Shown one piece after another: positions 10,248 through 20,463 of a DNA stretch of 64,000 nucleotides. Where the stretch lies: the NCBI RefSeq assembly GCF_030161555.1, contig NZ_BSUK01000001.1:1364001-1428000 (forward strand), given 5' to 3'. The notes below the pieces were generated by a model that made no database searches, was not told the origin of the DNA, and saw only the letters and a list, made by a program, of their open reading frames with translations. The stretch is from Luteimicrobium album (lineage in GTDB: Bacteria; Actinomycetota; Actinomycetes; Actinomycetales; Cellulomonadaceae). The first letter of the stretch is position 1. Each line of letters opens with the position of its first letter. The translations under genes were made by a program, and so were the position numbers.

Positions 10248-10288
10248 AGGCCCGGCCCCCACGACGTATGTCGCGGGAGGCCGGGCCT
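10248..10288. terminator. Hairpin between the MATE gene and rplI
   Basis: Perfect 10-base arms AGGCCCGGCC at 10248-10257 and GGCCGGGCCT at 10279-10288, with a 21-base loop. It lies between the ends of two convergent genes and could serve both. There is no T tract, as is common in GC-rich actinobacteria. Confidence 0.6.
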
Positions 10289-10303
10289 GTCAGAGCGCGA
10301 GGC

Positions 10304-10753
10304 TCAGGCGGCCACCACGGTGACCTTGACGTTCGCCGACACCTCGGGGTGCAGGCGGACCGACACCGTGTAGGTGCCCGTGGCCTTGATCGGCTGACCG
10401 ATCTCGACCTTGCGCTTGTCGAACGCCGGGAACCCGGCGGTCTTGGCGGCGTCGACGATGTCGGTGGTGGTCACCGCGCCGAACAGGCGGCCCGACTGGC
10501 CCGCCTTGGCGGAGACGACGACCGGCTTCGACTGCAGCGAGTCGCGGATCGCCTTGGCGTCGTCGAGCGACGCGATCTCGCGGGCCTTGCGGGCCTTGCG
10601 GATCGCGGAGACCTGCGACTCGGCGCCCTTGGACCACGCGGTCGCGAGGCCGCGGGGCACGAGGTAGTTGCGGGCGTACCCGTCCTTGACCTCGACGACG
10701 TCGCCGGGCTCACCGAGGCCGGTGACCTCGTGCGTGAGAATCAGCTTTGCCAT
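10304..10753 (-). CDS. rplI: 50S ribosomal protein L9
   Basis: 149 residues, full length. [30 protein letters not shown] is split into the L9 N-domain, with the [15 protein letters not shown] signature, and a long helix leads to a C-domain ending [17 protein letters not shown]. It binds domain V of 23S rRNA at the base of the L1 stalk. Last gene of the rpsF-ssb-rpsR-rplI operon and followed by a hairpin terminator. The frame is intact and the ATG has a purine-rich leader. Confidence 0.97.
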   Translation of the reverse strand: MAKLILTHEVTGLGEPGDVVEVKDGYARNYLVPRGLATAWSKGAESQVSAIRKARKAREIASLDDAKAIRDSLQSKPVVVSAKAGQSGRLFGAVTTTDIVDAAKTAGFPAFDKRKVEIGQPIKATGTYTVSVRLHPEVSANVKVTVVAA

Positions 10754-10778
10754 GGTTCTGTCCTTCCCTGTCCGGCCG

Positions 10779-11015
10779 TCAGCGGGCGGTCGACGTGTAG
10801 GGCAGCAGGGCCATCTCGCGCGCGTTCTTCACGGCGCGGGCGATCTGGCGCTGCTCCTGGACGGAGACGCCGGTCACGCGGCGCGCGCGGATCTTGCCGC
10901 GGTCCGAGATGAACTTGCGGAGGAGAGCGACGTCCTTGTAGTCGACGGTCTCGACCTTGGCGGTCTTCAGCGGGTTGGACTTCTTCTTCGGCTTGCGCAC
11001 CACAGGCTTGGCCAT
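10779..11015 (-). CDS. rpsR: 30S ribosomal protein S18
   Basis: 78 residues with the S18 core: [19 protein letters not shown] and [19 protein letters not shown], and the ALLPYT end. It pairs with S6 in the platform of the 30S subunit. It sits 25 bases upstream of rplI and about 96 bases after ssb in the same operon. The N-terminus lacks a CxxC zinc pair, so this is the zinc-independent type. Confidence 0.97.
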   Translation of the reverse strand: MAKPVVRKPKKKSNPLKTAKVETVDYKDVALLRKFISDRGKIRARRVTGVSVQEQRQIARAVKNAREMALLPYTSTAR

Positions 11016-11111
11016 GGTGTTGCTCCTTCGTGTACTCCCGGACCGTCCGCGCGCCGTCGCGACGACGGCGGTGCGTGGAGACCGGGTTCTCGTGTAAGGG
11101 GTGCGGTGGGG

Positions 11112-11621
11112 CTAGAAGGGCGGCTCGTCCGAGAACGAGCTCGACGACGACGCAGGGCCCGCGGTCGCCCACGGGTCGTCCTGCGGCGCCCCACCGGAGG
11201 AGGAACCGAAACCGCCGGACGACTGACCGCCGCCGAAGCCACCACCACCGCCGCCACGCGACGCGCGCGTGACCTTGGCCGTGGCGTAGCGCAGGGAAGG
11301 ACCGATCTCGTCCACCTGCAGCTCGACGACGGTGCGCTTCTCGCCCTCGCGCGTCTCGTAGGAACGCTGGACCAGGCGGCCGGAGGCGATCACGCGGGTG
11401 CCCTTGGTGAGGGACTCGGCGATGTTCTCCGCGGCCTCCCGCCAGATCGAGCAGCGCATGAACAGCGTCTCGCCGTCCTTCCACTCGTTCGACTGGCGGT
11501 CGAAGGTGCGGGGCGTGGACGCCACGGTGAAGTTGGCGACCGCGGCGCCCGACGGCGTGAACCGCAGCTCGGGGTCACCCGTGAGGTTGCCGATCACCGT
11601 GATGATGGTCTCGCCTGCCAT
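11112..11621 (-). CDS. ssb: Single-stranded DNA-binding protein
   Basis: 169 residues. The OB fold spans about 1-115 ([49 protein letters not shown]-like [16 protein letters not shown]). A flexible Gly/Ser linker follows, ending in the acidic tip SDEPPF, which docks replication and repair partners. Position between rpsF and rpsR is the standard bacterial arrangement. Intact frame. Confidence 0.97.
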   Translation of the reverse strand: MAGETIITVIGNLTGDPELRFTPSGAAVANFTVASTPRTFDRQSNEWKDGETLFMRCSIWREAAENIAESLTKGTRVIASGRLVQRSYETREGEKRTVVELQVDEIGPSLRYATAKVTRASRGGGGGGFGGGQSSGGFGSSSGGAPQDDPWATAGPASSSSSFSDEPPF

Positions 11622-11748
11622 GCCTGCTCCTTCGGTCGGTCGTTCCCGTTGCGGCGATGCTGCCAGGTGTCGCCCACATCCGCGAGGGTGTGGCGCGGTC
11701 CGGCTTCACCGTCCGAGAGCGTGATGCTCGTCGGTCTCGGTTCCGGAC

Positions 11749-12039
11749 TCAGTCGGCGTCGGTGCGCAGGACCTTCGTCCGCAGGACGACCTCGTTGAGG
11801 CCGAGCTGGCGGTCGAGCTCCTTGGCGGTGGCCGGCTCCGCGGTGAAGTCGACGACGGCGTAGATGCCCTCGGACTTCTTCTTGATGTCGTAGGACAGGC
11901 GACGACGGCCCCAGATGTCGACCTTGTCGACCGAGCCGCCGTCGGTCGTCACGACCGAGAGGTACTTGTCGAGAGACGGAGCAACGGTGCGCTCCTCGAT
12001 CTCGGGGTCGAGGATGACCATCAGTTCGTACTGACGCAT
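11749..12039 (-). CDS. rpsF: 30S ribosomal protein S6
   Basis: 96 residues from the ATG at 12039 ([13 protein letters not shown], the usual family start). A GTG four codons upstream in frame is possible but overlaps the AGGAGG ribosome binding site at 12053-12058, so I chose the [25 protein letters not shown] and the helix [11 protein letters not shown] are typical. First gene of the rpsF-ssb-rpsR-rplI operon. Confidence 0.96.
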   Translation of the reverse strand: MRQYELMVILDPEIEERTVAPSLDKYLSVVTTDGGSVDKVDIWGRRRLSYDIKKKSEGIYAVVDFTAEPATAKELDRQLGLNEVVLRTKVLRTDAD

Positions 12040-12181
12040 GTGTGAACCCACCTCCTGTGGTCTTTGCGGTCACGGTCCTTCCGTGACAGGAGGGTCTGCG
12101 TCTGCCGCGCACGCGACGCCGGACGGATGCCCGGGCGCACGCCCCGGGGATCCGGGCGCACGGCAACGCTCCAGAGTACCG

Positions 12182-12218
12182 GGAGGCACCGCCGGATCGG
12201 AAATCCAGCGGTGCCTCC
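12182..12218 (-). terminator. Hairpin terminator after the class A PBP gene
   Basis: Perfect 11-base arms GGAGGCACCGC at 12182-12192 and GCGGTGCCTCC at 12208-12218 with a 15-base loop, just beyond the PBP stop codon on the minus strand. Confidence 0.7.
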
Positions 12219-12232
12219 TCCGGGTGCGCGGC

Positions 12233-15100
12233 TCAGCCGTCGTCGCCGCCCCGGCCGCCGTCCTTGCCACCACCGGACTGCCCGCCGCTGGGCCCTTCCG
12301 TGGCGGGTGGCGTCGTGGGAGGGGGCTGCCGCCGCCTGACTGGTCAGGACCGCTCGACACGACGATCGTGACGGTCGAGCCCTGGTCGACGATGGCACCC
12401 TCGCCCGGGTTGACGCCGATGACGACACCCTGAGCGACGGAGTCGGAGGGCTGCTCCACCACCACCGCCTTGAGGCCGGCACCGTTGACGGCCGCCTGGG
12501 CCGCGTCGGAGGATCCCCCGACGAGACCCCCGGCACCTGGGTCGTCGCCTTGGGCTCGGGGCCCTGCGAGATGACGACGAGGACCGTCGTCCCCTGGTTG
12601 ACGGTCGAGCCCTCACCCGGCGAGACGCTCATCACGACGTCCGGGGCGACCGTGTCGGAGTACTGCTTGGTCACGGTCGGCTTGAGCCCGGCGTTCCGGA
12701 TCGCCTGCCGTGCCGCAGCGACGTTCTGCCCCACCAGACCCTGGGGCACCTGCGTGGCCTGGTCCTGCGTGGGCTCGTCGGTCGGTTCCTCGGTCGCCGT
12801 CTCGGTGGGCGTCTGCGTCGCCGTCGGCGTCCAGGTGGACATGGTCGGGTCGTACTCGGGGAACTGCTCGACCGGCATGTCGGCGGTGATCGCCTTCATG
12901 TACGTCGTCCACAACGCGACCGGCCACGAGCCACCGGTCATCGTGTAGCCGCGCTGCTTCCACCAGCCGAAGGGCGTGATGGTGTCGTTGCCCCCTTCTT
13001 GGTCGCCTGCCAGTTGCCGACGGCGGTGGAGACCTGCGGGGTGAAGCCCACGAACCAGGCGGCCACGTTGTCCTGCGCCGACCCGGTCTTGCCGGCGATC
13101 GGCCGCCCGACCACCTGGGTCGGGTTCTGGTAGGTGTCAGGCAGCGTCTTGGCGGTGCCCTTGGTGGGGACGTCCTGCATCGCGGAGACGACGCCGTTCG
13201 CGACCTCCTCCGAGAGCACCCGCTTCTGCTTGGTGGGGCCCTGGTAGACGACGTCGCCCTCGGAGTCGGTCGCCTTCTTGATCACGTGCGGCGTGGTCTT
13301 CAACCCGCCGGAGGCGAAGACGGCGTACGCACTGGCCATCTGGAGCGCCGAGACCGAGTCGGTACCGAGCACGTTGGCGTAGTTGTCCTTGACACCCTTG
13401 ATGCCGAGCCGCTCGGCCATCTCCTGGGTGCTCTTGGGGCCGATGTCGACGTTGAGATGCGCGAACACCGTGTTGACCGAGTTGTAGTAGCCCTCGCGAA
13501 GCGGCTCGTTCGCGAAGCCCTCGCCCTCGAAGTTGGCGATGGGCTTGGTCGGGTTCCACTCGGGGATGATCTGGTCTTTCCGACCGTCGAACGTCTGGTC
13601 GAGCGAGTAGCCCTGCTCGAGCGCGGCGGCGAGCGCGAACGTCTTGAACGTCGATCCGGCCTGCGCTGTCGCGCCGTTGATGCCGTCGAACCCGGACGCA
13701 GACGCGTTGTACTGGGTCTTCAGGTAGTCCGGCCCGCCGTAGATCGCAAGGATCGAGCCGTCGGACGGGTCGACGGTCGCCAGCCCCTGCCCGAAGCGCT
13801 TGTCCGCGTCTTTGGGCGTCGTCTTGATCTGCGCGACGGCCTCGTCCTCCATGGGCTTGTCGATCGTCGTGACGATCTTCATGCCCTTGGTGTCCATCTG
13901 CTCGTCCGTCATTCCCGAGGCGGTGAGCTCGTGGCGGACCATGTCGATGAGGTAGCCCTTCTGGCCGGACAGCGCCTTCGACACGACGACCTTCTTGGTC
14001 TTCGGGAGACCGGCCTTGAGCGCCTTGTCCCGCTCGTCGGCCGTGATGTAGCCGTCCTCGGCCATGAAGTTGACGCACCGTTCCCAGCGCTGCGTGGCGG
14101 TCGCCTTGGCATCGGCGCCCTTGGCGGGGTCCCAGTTGGACGGCGACGGGATGATGCCAGCGAGGAACGCGGCCTGTGACGGCGTCAGCTTCTTGGCGGT
14201 CGTGCCGAAGTACTGCTCGGTCGCGGTCTCGATGCCGTACGCACCACGACCGAAGTAGATGGTGTTCAGGTAGTCCTGGAGCACCTGGTCCTTCGGGGTC
14301 TCCTTCGAGACCTTGATCGCGGTGAGGGCCTCCTTGAACTTGCCGACGTACCCCGTCGTCGAGCCCGTGTGGAAGTAGCGCTCGACGTACTGCTGCGTGA
14401 TGGTCGAGCCACCCGCCTGACGCCCCCCGACGTTCTTGAGGTTCGTCACGAGAGCGCGCGCGATGCCCTTGGGGTCGACGCCCGAGTTCTTGTAGAACGA
14501 GCGGTCCTCGGACGCTACGACGGCCTGGCTGACGTAGTCCGGAAGGTCGGTGAGCTCGACGATCTTACGGTTCTGGTTCTTGTAGGGGTCGTCGGAGTCC
14601 TGAAGGCTCGACGACGACCGGAGGGTGCCGATCACGGTCTTGCCGTCCGCGTAGTACACGGTGGACGTCTGGAGCTTCGTGTAGGCGGCGGCTTGCGGGA
14701 TCTTCGTCGTCGCGTACGCGGCGACCACGACGCCGACCCCGAGCGCGAACACCCCGAGGAACGCCCCGACGACCACGCGCCACGACGGCAGCCATCGGCG
14801 AAAGCTCTTCACGTGGTAGCGCGGGTAGTTGACGTGGCGACGCCAGCCCGTGCGCGGGTTCCCGCGCTTGATGGCGGCCCGGCTCCCTGCGGCAGCGCCC
14901 TTGCTCGCCGACGACGTCGTCCGGCCACCGGCACCCGGACGACCGGTCGCGGAGGTGCCCCGGCGGGCGGAGGTGCGCGACGTCGTCGGGCGCGTGGCGC
15001 TCTGGCGGACCGGACCGCGCGCAGCACCGTCGGAGCCGGTGGTGCTGCTGAAGTTCGGACGGCCGGGGAGGCCGCCGTTCGCGTCGCCTGCGGAGCTCAC
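12233..15100 (-). CDS. Class A penicillin-binding protein with two PASTA domains; three apparent 1-base breaks
   Basis: Bifunctional peptidoglycan glycosyltransferase/transpeptidase, about 956 residues after repair. A basic Ser/Thr/Arg-rich cytoplasmic tail (1-100) precedes one membrane helix (about 108-130). The glycosyltransferase domain has VVASEDRSFYKNSGVD and RQAGGSTITQQYVERY. The transpeptidase has the active Ser in AGSTFKTFA, the SVN motif, and KTGSAQ. Two PASTA domains (starting near VPQGLVGQNV and VPGVSSGGSS) and a Gly-rich tail end at TGA 12233. Lost bases are in C or G runs at 12991-12995, 12515-12519 and 12321-12325. It resembles mycobacterial PonA2-type proteins; PASTA modules suggest response to muropeptides or lipid II. 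Confidence 0.9.
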
Positions 15101-15327
15101 GCTCTGCCTCTCGTCGGACGGTCAGGACACTGCTGACGCGGCGGTCGCGGTCACCGACCGCACGCCACGCCCCTCGGAAGAATAGGCGGTCACCCTTCGT
15201 CCGGACCGGACCGGACGGTGCCGCGAGCCGATGCTTCGCCACAGTTGCCCGCGCCGTCCGCCGGACCTTCACAAGCCGTCGCGAAGCACGGGTGTTTGCA
15301 TCGAGGCATCGACTCGACGTAACCTCC

Positions 15328-15350
15328 CGATGTATCAACTCGATACATCG
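15328..15350. promoter_or_regulatory. Palindromic operator upstream of the PadR gene
   Basis: Perfect 9-base arms CGATGTATC (15328-15336) and GATACATCG (15342-15350) with a 5-base spacer. It contains the ATGT...ACAT core typical of PadR family operators, and lies 27 bases before the PadR start codon. The local base composition is much more AT-rich than its surroundings. Autoregulation by the adjacent PadR protein is the natural inference. Confidence 0.75.
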
Positions 15351-15377
15351 ACTCTGATTTCCGAGGGAGGTGCCCGC

Positions 15378-15956
15378 ATGCGCAGCCGATCCGACGTGCT
15401 CGAGACCGCCATCCTGGGCCTCCTCAAGGAGTCGCCCCTGCACGGCTACGAGCTGCGCAAGCGGCTCAACCTCGTGCTCGGGTCCTTCCGTGCCCTGTCC
15501 TACGGCTCGCTCTACCCGGCCCTCAAGTCCCTCGTGACCCGTGGCCTGATCGTCGGGACCGACAGCGCCGAGGCGAACACAGCGCACCTCGCGCCCGCGC
15601 TCGCCGGCAAGCGTTCCCGCATCGTCTACGAGCTGACCGCCGAAGGCAAGGAGCACCTCCAGACCCTCCTCGCGCAGGCCGGGCCTGCCGCATGGGAGGA
15701 CGAGAACTTCGACGTCCGCTTCGCCCTCTTCGGGCAGACGGACGCCGACACCCGCCTGCGGATCCTCGAGGGCCGGCGCTCCCGGCTCACCGAGAGGCTC
15801 GAGGCGGTCCGTGAGTCCACCAACCGGTCTCGCGCACGCATGGACGAGTACACGTGGGAGCTCCAGCGCCACGGTCTCGAACAGGTCGAGCGTGAGGTCC
15901 GCTGGCTGGACGGGCTCATCACCGCGGAACGCGACCGTCGTTCGCGACCGCACTGA
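15378..15956 (+). CDS. PadR family transcriptional regulator
   Basis: 192 residues from ATG 15378, preceded by GGGAGGTG. The winged-helix domain (about 1-95) shows ETAILGLLKESPLHGYELRKR, SYGSLYPALKSL and the wing SRIVYELTAEGKEHL. The C-terminal part is a helical dimerisation region (RRSRLTERLEAVRE, QVEREVRWLDGL). PadR proteins repress by binding ATGT...ACAT palindromes, and such a site lies just upstream. The gene is followed 88 bases later by inositol-phosphate synthase in the same direction, so it may regulate inositol synthesis as well as itself; that is inference. The inducer is unknown. Confidence 0.92.
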   Translation: MRSRSDVLETAILGLLKESPLHGYELRKRLNLVLGSFRALSYGSLYPALKSLVTRGLIVGTDSAEANTAHLAPALAGKRSRIVYELTAEGKEHLQTLLAQAGPAAWEDENFDVRFALFGQTDADTRLRILEGRRSRLTERLEAVRESTNRSRARMDEYTWELQRHGLEQVEREVRWLDGLITAERDRRSRPH

Positions 15957-16044
15957 CGAGCCGCCCCGGACCACCCGGTCCGCAGGCAACCCAGCAAGCC
16001 GACGGCGAACGTCGCCCCGGCACTTGAGAAGGTAAGGAGCGAGG

Positions 16045-17135
16045 ATGTCCTCCATCCGCGTCGCCATCGCAGGCGTCGGCAACTGCGCGTCGTCCCTCAT
16101 CCAGGGCGTCGAGTTCTACAAGGACGCCGCCCCGGACTCGACCGTCCCGGGCCTCATGCACGTCCAGTTCGGTGACTACCACATCTCGGACGTCGAGTTC
16201 GTCGCCGCGTTCGACGTCGACGCGAAGAAGGTCGGCTTCGACCTCGCCGACGCCATCAACGCGTCCGAGAACAACACCATCAAGATCACCGACGTCCCGC
16301 CGACCGGCGTGACCGTCCAGCGTGGCCCGACCTTCGACGGTCTCGGCAAGTACTACCTCCAGACCATCGAGGAGTCCGACGCCGCCCCCGTCGACGTCGT
16401 CCAGGTCCTCAAGGACAACAAGGTCGACGTGCTCGTGTCCTACCTCCCGGTGGGCTCCGAGGAGGCCGACAAGTTCTACGCGCAGGCCGCGATCGACGCG
16501 GGCGTCGCCTTCGTCAACGCGCTCCCCGTCTTCATCGCGTCCGACCCCGAGTGGGCCGCGAAGTTCGCGGCCGCGGGCGTCCCGATCGTCGGCGACGACA
16601 TCAAGTCGCAGGTCGGCGCCACCATCACGCACCGCGTCATGGCCCGCCTGTTCGAGGACCGCGGCGTCGTGCTGGACCGCACGTACCAGCTCAACGTCGG
16701 CGGCAACATGGACTTCAAGAACATGCTCGAGCGCGAGCGTCTCGAGTCCAAGAAGATCTCGAAGACGCAGGCCGTCACGTCGAACCTCTCCGGCCCGCTG
16801 GCCGGCAAGAAGGACGACAAGAACGTCCACATCGGCCCGTCGGACTATGTCGCCTGGCTCGACGACCGCAAGTGGGCGTACGTCCGCCTCGAGGGTCGCG
16901 CGTTCGGCGAGGTGCCCCTGAACCTCGAGTACAAGCTCGAGGTCTGGGACTCCCCAACTCGGCCGGCATCATCATCGACGCCGTGCGCGCCGCGAAGATC
17001 GCGAAGGACCGTGGGGTCGGTGGCCCGATCCTCTCCGCGTCGACCTACCTCATGAAGTCCCCGCCCGTGCAGACGGAGGACACCGAGGGTCGCGCGCAGC
17101 TCGAGGCGTTCATCCGCGGCGAGCGGGAGCGCTGA
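16045..17135 (+). CDS. ino1: myo-inositol-1-phosphate synthase; one apparent 1-base break
   Basis: About 363 residues after repair. It converts glucose 6-phosphate to 1L-myo-inositol 1-phosphate with NAD, the first step toward phosphatidylinositol and mycothiol. The N-terminal [16 protein letters not shown] is the NAD-binding loop; [24 protein letters not shown] and SNLSGPL are conserved catalytic-domain blocks. One C is missing in 16952-16955, after VWDSP; the restored end is [24 protein letters not shown] lies before the ATG. The PadR gene upstream and the strong hairpin downstream suggest a two-gene unit. Confidence 0.95.
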
Positions 17136-17160
17136 GCCTTCCCGCTCTGCAGCACCCTTC

Positions 17161-17195
17161 GAGGGCCCGGCACGGTCGAACCGTGCCGGGCCCTC
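17161..17195 (+). terminator. Strong hairpin terminator after ino1
   Basis: A perfect 16-base stem, arms 17161-17176 and 17180-17195, with a 3-base loop, 25 bases after the ino1 stop. It is followed by GGGCTTTGG. Confidence 0.85.
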
Positions 17196-17232
17196 GGGCT
17201 TTGGCGGCGAGTGCGTCGTGCACCCGTAGGCT

Positions 17233-18603
17233 GTGCCGGTGGTACCCGACGAGCCGCCGACGGACACGGCCAAGAGCACCGTGCTCACCGACCTGCGAGA
17301 CCTCGGCCGCCTCGACGGGTTCCGGAAGCTCATGGCCGCGCGCCTCACGAGCCAGCTCGGCGACGGCATGTTTCAGGTGGGCCTCGCAAGCCTCTTCTTC
17401 TTCTCCGCGACCACGTCACCGAAGGGCGTCACGGCCACGCAGGTCGCCGCCGCGTTCGCGGTGATGCTGCTGCCGTTCACGATCGTCGGACCGTGGGCCG
17501 GGGTGTTCCTCGACCGGTGGCGCCGCCGCCAGGTGCTGGTCTACGGGAACCTGGTGCGGCTGGTGCTGGCGGTCGCGCTGACGGCCGTGATGGCGTCGTC
17601 GGGCGTGAACGTCGCCGTGTACGTGCTCGCGCTGACGGCGCTGAGCGTCAACCGGTTCCTGCTGTCGGCGTTCTCGGCGTCGCTGCCGCACGTGGTGCCG
17701 CGCAGCCACCTCCTCACCGCGAACGCGCTCGTCCCGACGCTCGGCTCGATCGCCGCGGGCGTGGGCGGCGCCGTCGGGTTCGTGACGCGCCTCGCCCTGC
17801 CCGACGGACGCGCCCAGGACGCCGGGGCGCTGGCGTTCGCCGCGCTGGCGTTCGCGACCGCGTCGCTGCTCGCGACCCGGTTCGCCCGGTCCGACCTGGG
17901 ACCGGAGGTCCTCCGCAGCCGCGACGAGCTGCGCACCGAGCTGGCCCGGACGGGGCGCGACCTCGCCGACGGCGCGCGCTACCTCCTGGCCCGCAGGACG
18001 CCGGCGCAGGGCCTCGGCATCGTCTTCGGGACCCGGTTCCTGTACGGCATGGTCTTCATCGCGTGGCTCCTGCAGTGCCGCAACCTGCTGTCGGACCCGT
18101 CCGACGTCGACGGCGGCGCCGTGAAGTTCGCGTCGGTGCTCGGCGCGACCGGCCTCGGCTTCGGCCTCGCCGTCGTCCTCACGCCGACGCTCAGCCGGTA
18201 CACCGGCCCGCAACGCTGGATCGTCCTGTGCCTGAGCCTCGCCGCGGTCGCGCAGGGGATCACCGTGCACGTCGCGCTGCCCACGATCCTCGTGGCGTCC
18301 GCGCTCCTCGGGCTCGCCGCGCAGGGCGCGAAGATCGCCGTCGACACGATCGTCCAGCGCGACGTCGACGACGCCTTCCGCGGGCGGGCGTTCTCGCTCT
18401 ACGACGTCCTGTACAACGCCGGCTTCGTGGGTTCCGCCGCGCTCGCCGCCGCCACCCTGCCCGACGACGGCGACGCCCCGGGCGTCCTGGTCGCCATGGC
18501 CGCGGCGTACGTCGTGCTGGCGGTGGTGCTCGGCAGATGGGGTGCGCGCACGGCGTCACCGGTCGACCCGTCGGCATGGGGAACCCGCGCCGACACGGCC
18601 TGA
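17233..18603 (+). CDS. MFS transporter (EntS-like)
   Basis: About 456 residues with about 12 hydrophobic segments. The N-terminus has FRKLMAARLTSQLGDGMFQVGL, and the loop after helix 2-3 reads VFLDRWRRRQVL, which is the MFS motif A position. The central loop is basic (RSRDELRTELARTGRDL). The arrangement resembles the EntS/MFS_3 group of exporters. The start is uncertain: GTG at 17233 and GTG at 17239 are both in frame, and the gene follows the ino1 terminator closely with no good ribosome site, so it may be leaderless. Substrate unknown. The frame is intact. Confidence 0.8.
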   Translation: MPVVPDEPPTDTAKSTVLTDLRDLGRLDGFRKLMAARLTSQLGDGMFQVGLASLFFFSATTSPKGVTATQVAAAFAVMLLPFTIVGPWAGVFLDRWRRRQVLVYGNLVRLVLAVALTAVMASSGVNVAVYVLALTALSVNRFLLSAFSASLPHVVPRSHLLTANALVPTLGSIAAGVGGAVGFVTRLALPDGRAQDAGALAFAALAFATASLLATRFARSDLGPEVLRSRDELRTELARTGRDLADGARYLLARRTPAQGLGIVFGTRFLYGMVFIAWLLQCRNLLSDPSDVDGGAVKFASVLGATGLGFGLAVVLTPTLSRYTGPQRWIVLCLSLAAVAQGITVHVALPTILVASALLGLAAQGAKIAVDTIVQRDVDDAFRGRAFSLYDVLYNAGFVGSAALAAATLPDDGDAPGVLVAMAAAYVVLAVVLGRWGARTASPVDPSAWGTRADTA

Positions 18604-18612
18604 GGATCGGGT

Positions 18613-18915
18613 TCAGTCCTCCGACGGCGGGTCCGCGAGCGGCCAGCCCGCGGCCGCGAGGACGGCCCGCACCCGGGCGACGTCGCGCTCGAGAGGCTCC
18701 TGCGCCGTCGTGCGGGCGACGAGGTCCTCGATCGCCTCGTGGGTGATCGGGCCGCGGTCGTGCTGCTGGATCACGGCGACCGCGACGTCCTCGACCTCCT
18801 GCTCCGTGAGGGTCCGCCGCAGCAGCGCGAACAGAGGCACGTAGTCGTGCTCCGGGACGCCCGCGGGGTAGCCCTCGCGCAGCCAGCCGACGACGTTCGC
18901 AACGCGGGACGGCAC
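18613..18915 (-). CDS. DUF3349 family protein
   Basis: 100 residues from GTG 18915: VANVVGWLREGYPAGVPEHDYVPLFALLRR, in two parts, is the typical DUF3349 N-terminus, followed by LTEQEVEDVAVAVIQQ and a conserved AAGWPLA near the end. Small helical proteins of unknown function found across actinobacteria. It follows the small membrane protein gene by 2 bases and is probably co-transcribed with the phosphate transporter genes. Confidence 0.75.
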   Translation of the reverse strand: MPSRVANVVGWLREGYPAGVPEHDYVPLFALLRRTLTEQEVEDVAVAVIQQHDRGPITHEAIEDLVARTTAQEPLERDVARVRAVLAAAGWPLADPPSED

Positions 18916-18917
18916 GC

Positions 18918-19190
18918 TCAGCTCCTCACGATCAGGACGATGCCACCCACCACGGCGGCCAGCACGACCACGAAGCACACGACCGCCGTCACCGTCCCGA
19001 GCACGCGCCGCGGGGGCGCGAGTGCGACGTCTGAGCCGTCCCCGCCGGCGGACCCGCGCTCCTCGATCCGGCCCTCGGCCTGGAACACGCCCCGCAGGCC
19101 CAGGGCGAACAGGGCGGGGAGGCCCGCGCCCACGAGCACGCTCGCGAGCACCACCTGACCCAGCGCGGACCAGTCGACGTAGGAGCTCAT
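18918..19190 (-). CDS. Small two-helix membrane protein
   Basis: 90 residues starting at ATG 19190. One hydrophobic segment near the N-terminus (GQVVLASVLVGAGLPALFALGL) is split from a second near the C-terminus (VTAVVCFVVVLAAVVGGIVLIV) by a charged loop. It lies directly downstream of the Pit-type phosphate transporter and upstream of DUF3349. This gene trio is common in related actinobacteria to my knowledge. No family function known to me. Confidence 0.75.
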   Translation of the reverse strand: MSSYVDWSALGQVVLASVLVGAGLPALFALGLRGVFQAEGRIEERGSAGGDGSDVALAPPRRVLGTVTAVVCFVVVLAAVVGGIVLIVRS

Positions 19191-19212
19191 CGCGTCCCTC
19201 CTCGGGTCGCCG

Positions 19213-20351
19213 TCATGCGGCGGTCGCGGGCTGCGGCGCCGGGATCCCGGCGTCCCACTCGTCGTTGACGTTGTCGTGGCTGACGGGCTTGCGCCGCGCC
19301 GCCCACCAGAACCCGGCGCACGCGACGACGAGGGCCGCCAGGACGACCGCGTCGCCGAGCCCACCCCCGATGCCGTGCTGCACGAAGTACGCCACCGCGC
19401 CCACCGCGCCGGAGGCCGGCAGCGTGATCACCCACGCGGAGACGAGCCGCCCTGCGACGTTCCAGCGCACTGCGTCCCCCGCCCCAGGCCGGAGCCGAGG
19501 ATCGAGCCCGACGCGACGTGCGTCGTCGACAGCGGGTAGCCGAAGTGGCTCGACAGCAGGATCACGGCGGCCGACGACGTCTCCGCGGCCATGCCCTGGG
19601 GCGGCTGGATCTCGATGAGGCCCTTGCCGAGGGTTCGGATGACCCGCCAGCCGCCCAGGTAGGTCCCCATCGCGATGGCGACGCCGCAGGCGAAGACGAC
19701 CCAGAGCGGGACGCCCGAATCCGCGGGCACTGCGCCGCCCGCGATCAGCGCGAGCAGGATGATGCCCATCGTCTTCTGCGCGTCGTTGGTGCCGTGCGCG
19801 AGCGAGACGAGCGACGCGGAGCCGATCTGGCCCCAGCGGAAGTCCCGGGTGCGGTTGCGCTCGGGCACGTCGCGCGTGATCCGGTACACGAGCCAGGTGC
19901 CGATGCTCGCGACGAGCCCGGCGGCGACCGGTGCGACGAGCGCCGGCACGATCACCTTCGACACGAGCCCGCTCCACACCACGCCCGACGTGCCCGCGGC
20001 AGCGAGCGCCGAGCCGACGAGACCGCCGATGAGCGCGTGCGACGAGCTCGACGGGATGCCGAGGTACCAGGTGGCGAGGTTCCAGACGATCCCGCCGACG
20101 AGCCCGGCGAACACCACGGGCAACGTCACGACGCCCTGCTCGACGATGCCCGACGCGATGGTCGCGGCGACGCTGAGCGAGAGGAACGCACCCACGAGGT
20201 TGAGCACCCCCGACAGGGCGACCGCGAACCGCGGCTTCAACGCACCGGTCGCGATGGACGTCGCCATCGCGTTGCCCGTGTCGTGGAAGCCGTTGGTGAA
20301 GTCGAACGCGAGCGCGGTCAGCACCACGACGACGAGGAGACCAGTGTCCAC
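19213..20351 (-). CDS. pitA: Low-affinity inorganic phosphate transporter (PiT family); one apparent 1-base break
   Basis: About 379 residues after repair. Two copies of the PiT signature are seen: FDFTNGFHDTGNAMATSI near the N-terminus and SLAHGTNDAQKTMGII in the middle, both with the GxxD-like GFHD/GTND motif. Ten or so membrane segments. A C is missing in the run 19476-19480; the C-terminal part then reads AVRWNVAGRLVSAW and ends PAPQPATAA. PiT proteins import metal-phosphate driven by protons. Some family members carry sulfate instead; phosphate is the better guess. Confidence 0.9.
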
Positions 20352-20463
20352 GCCTCCAGGTTGGCCCCCTTGACGGCATACTGTCAGTGCACCGGGACAG
20401 AGTTCACCGACTGTTCAGCACGCGGTCACGGTCCGTCGTCGGCGGAGCAGCGGCGCCCAGGCC

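Noticed and set aside
12938..15136. Plus-strand open frames across the PBP gene (13286-14179 and 14369-15136)
   Set aside because: Mirror frames of the PBP coding sequence with Arg/Val/Gly-rich content and no ribosome site.
15155..15300. A riboswitch or leader RNA upstream of the PadR gene
   Set aside because: No conserved aptamer-like sequence seen; the only clear element there is the palindromic operator.
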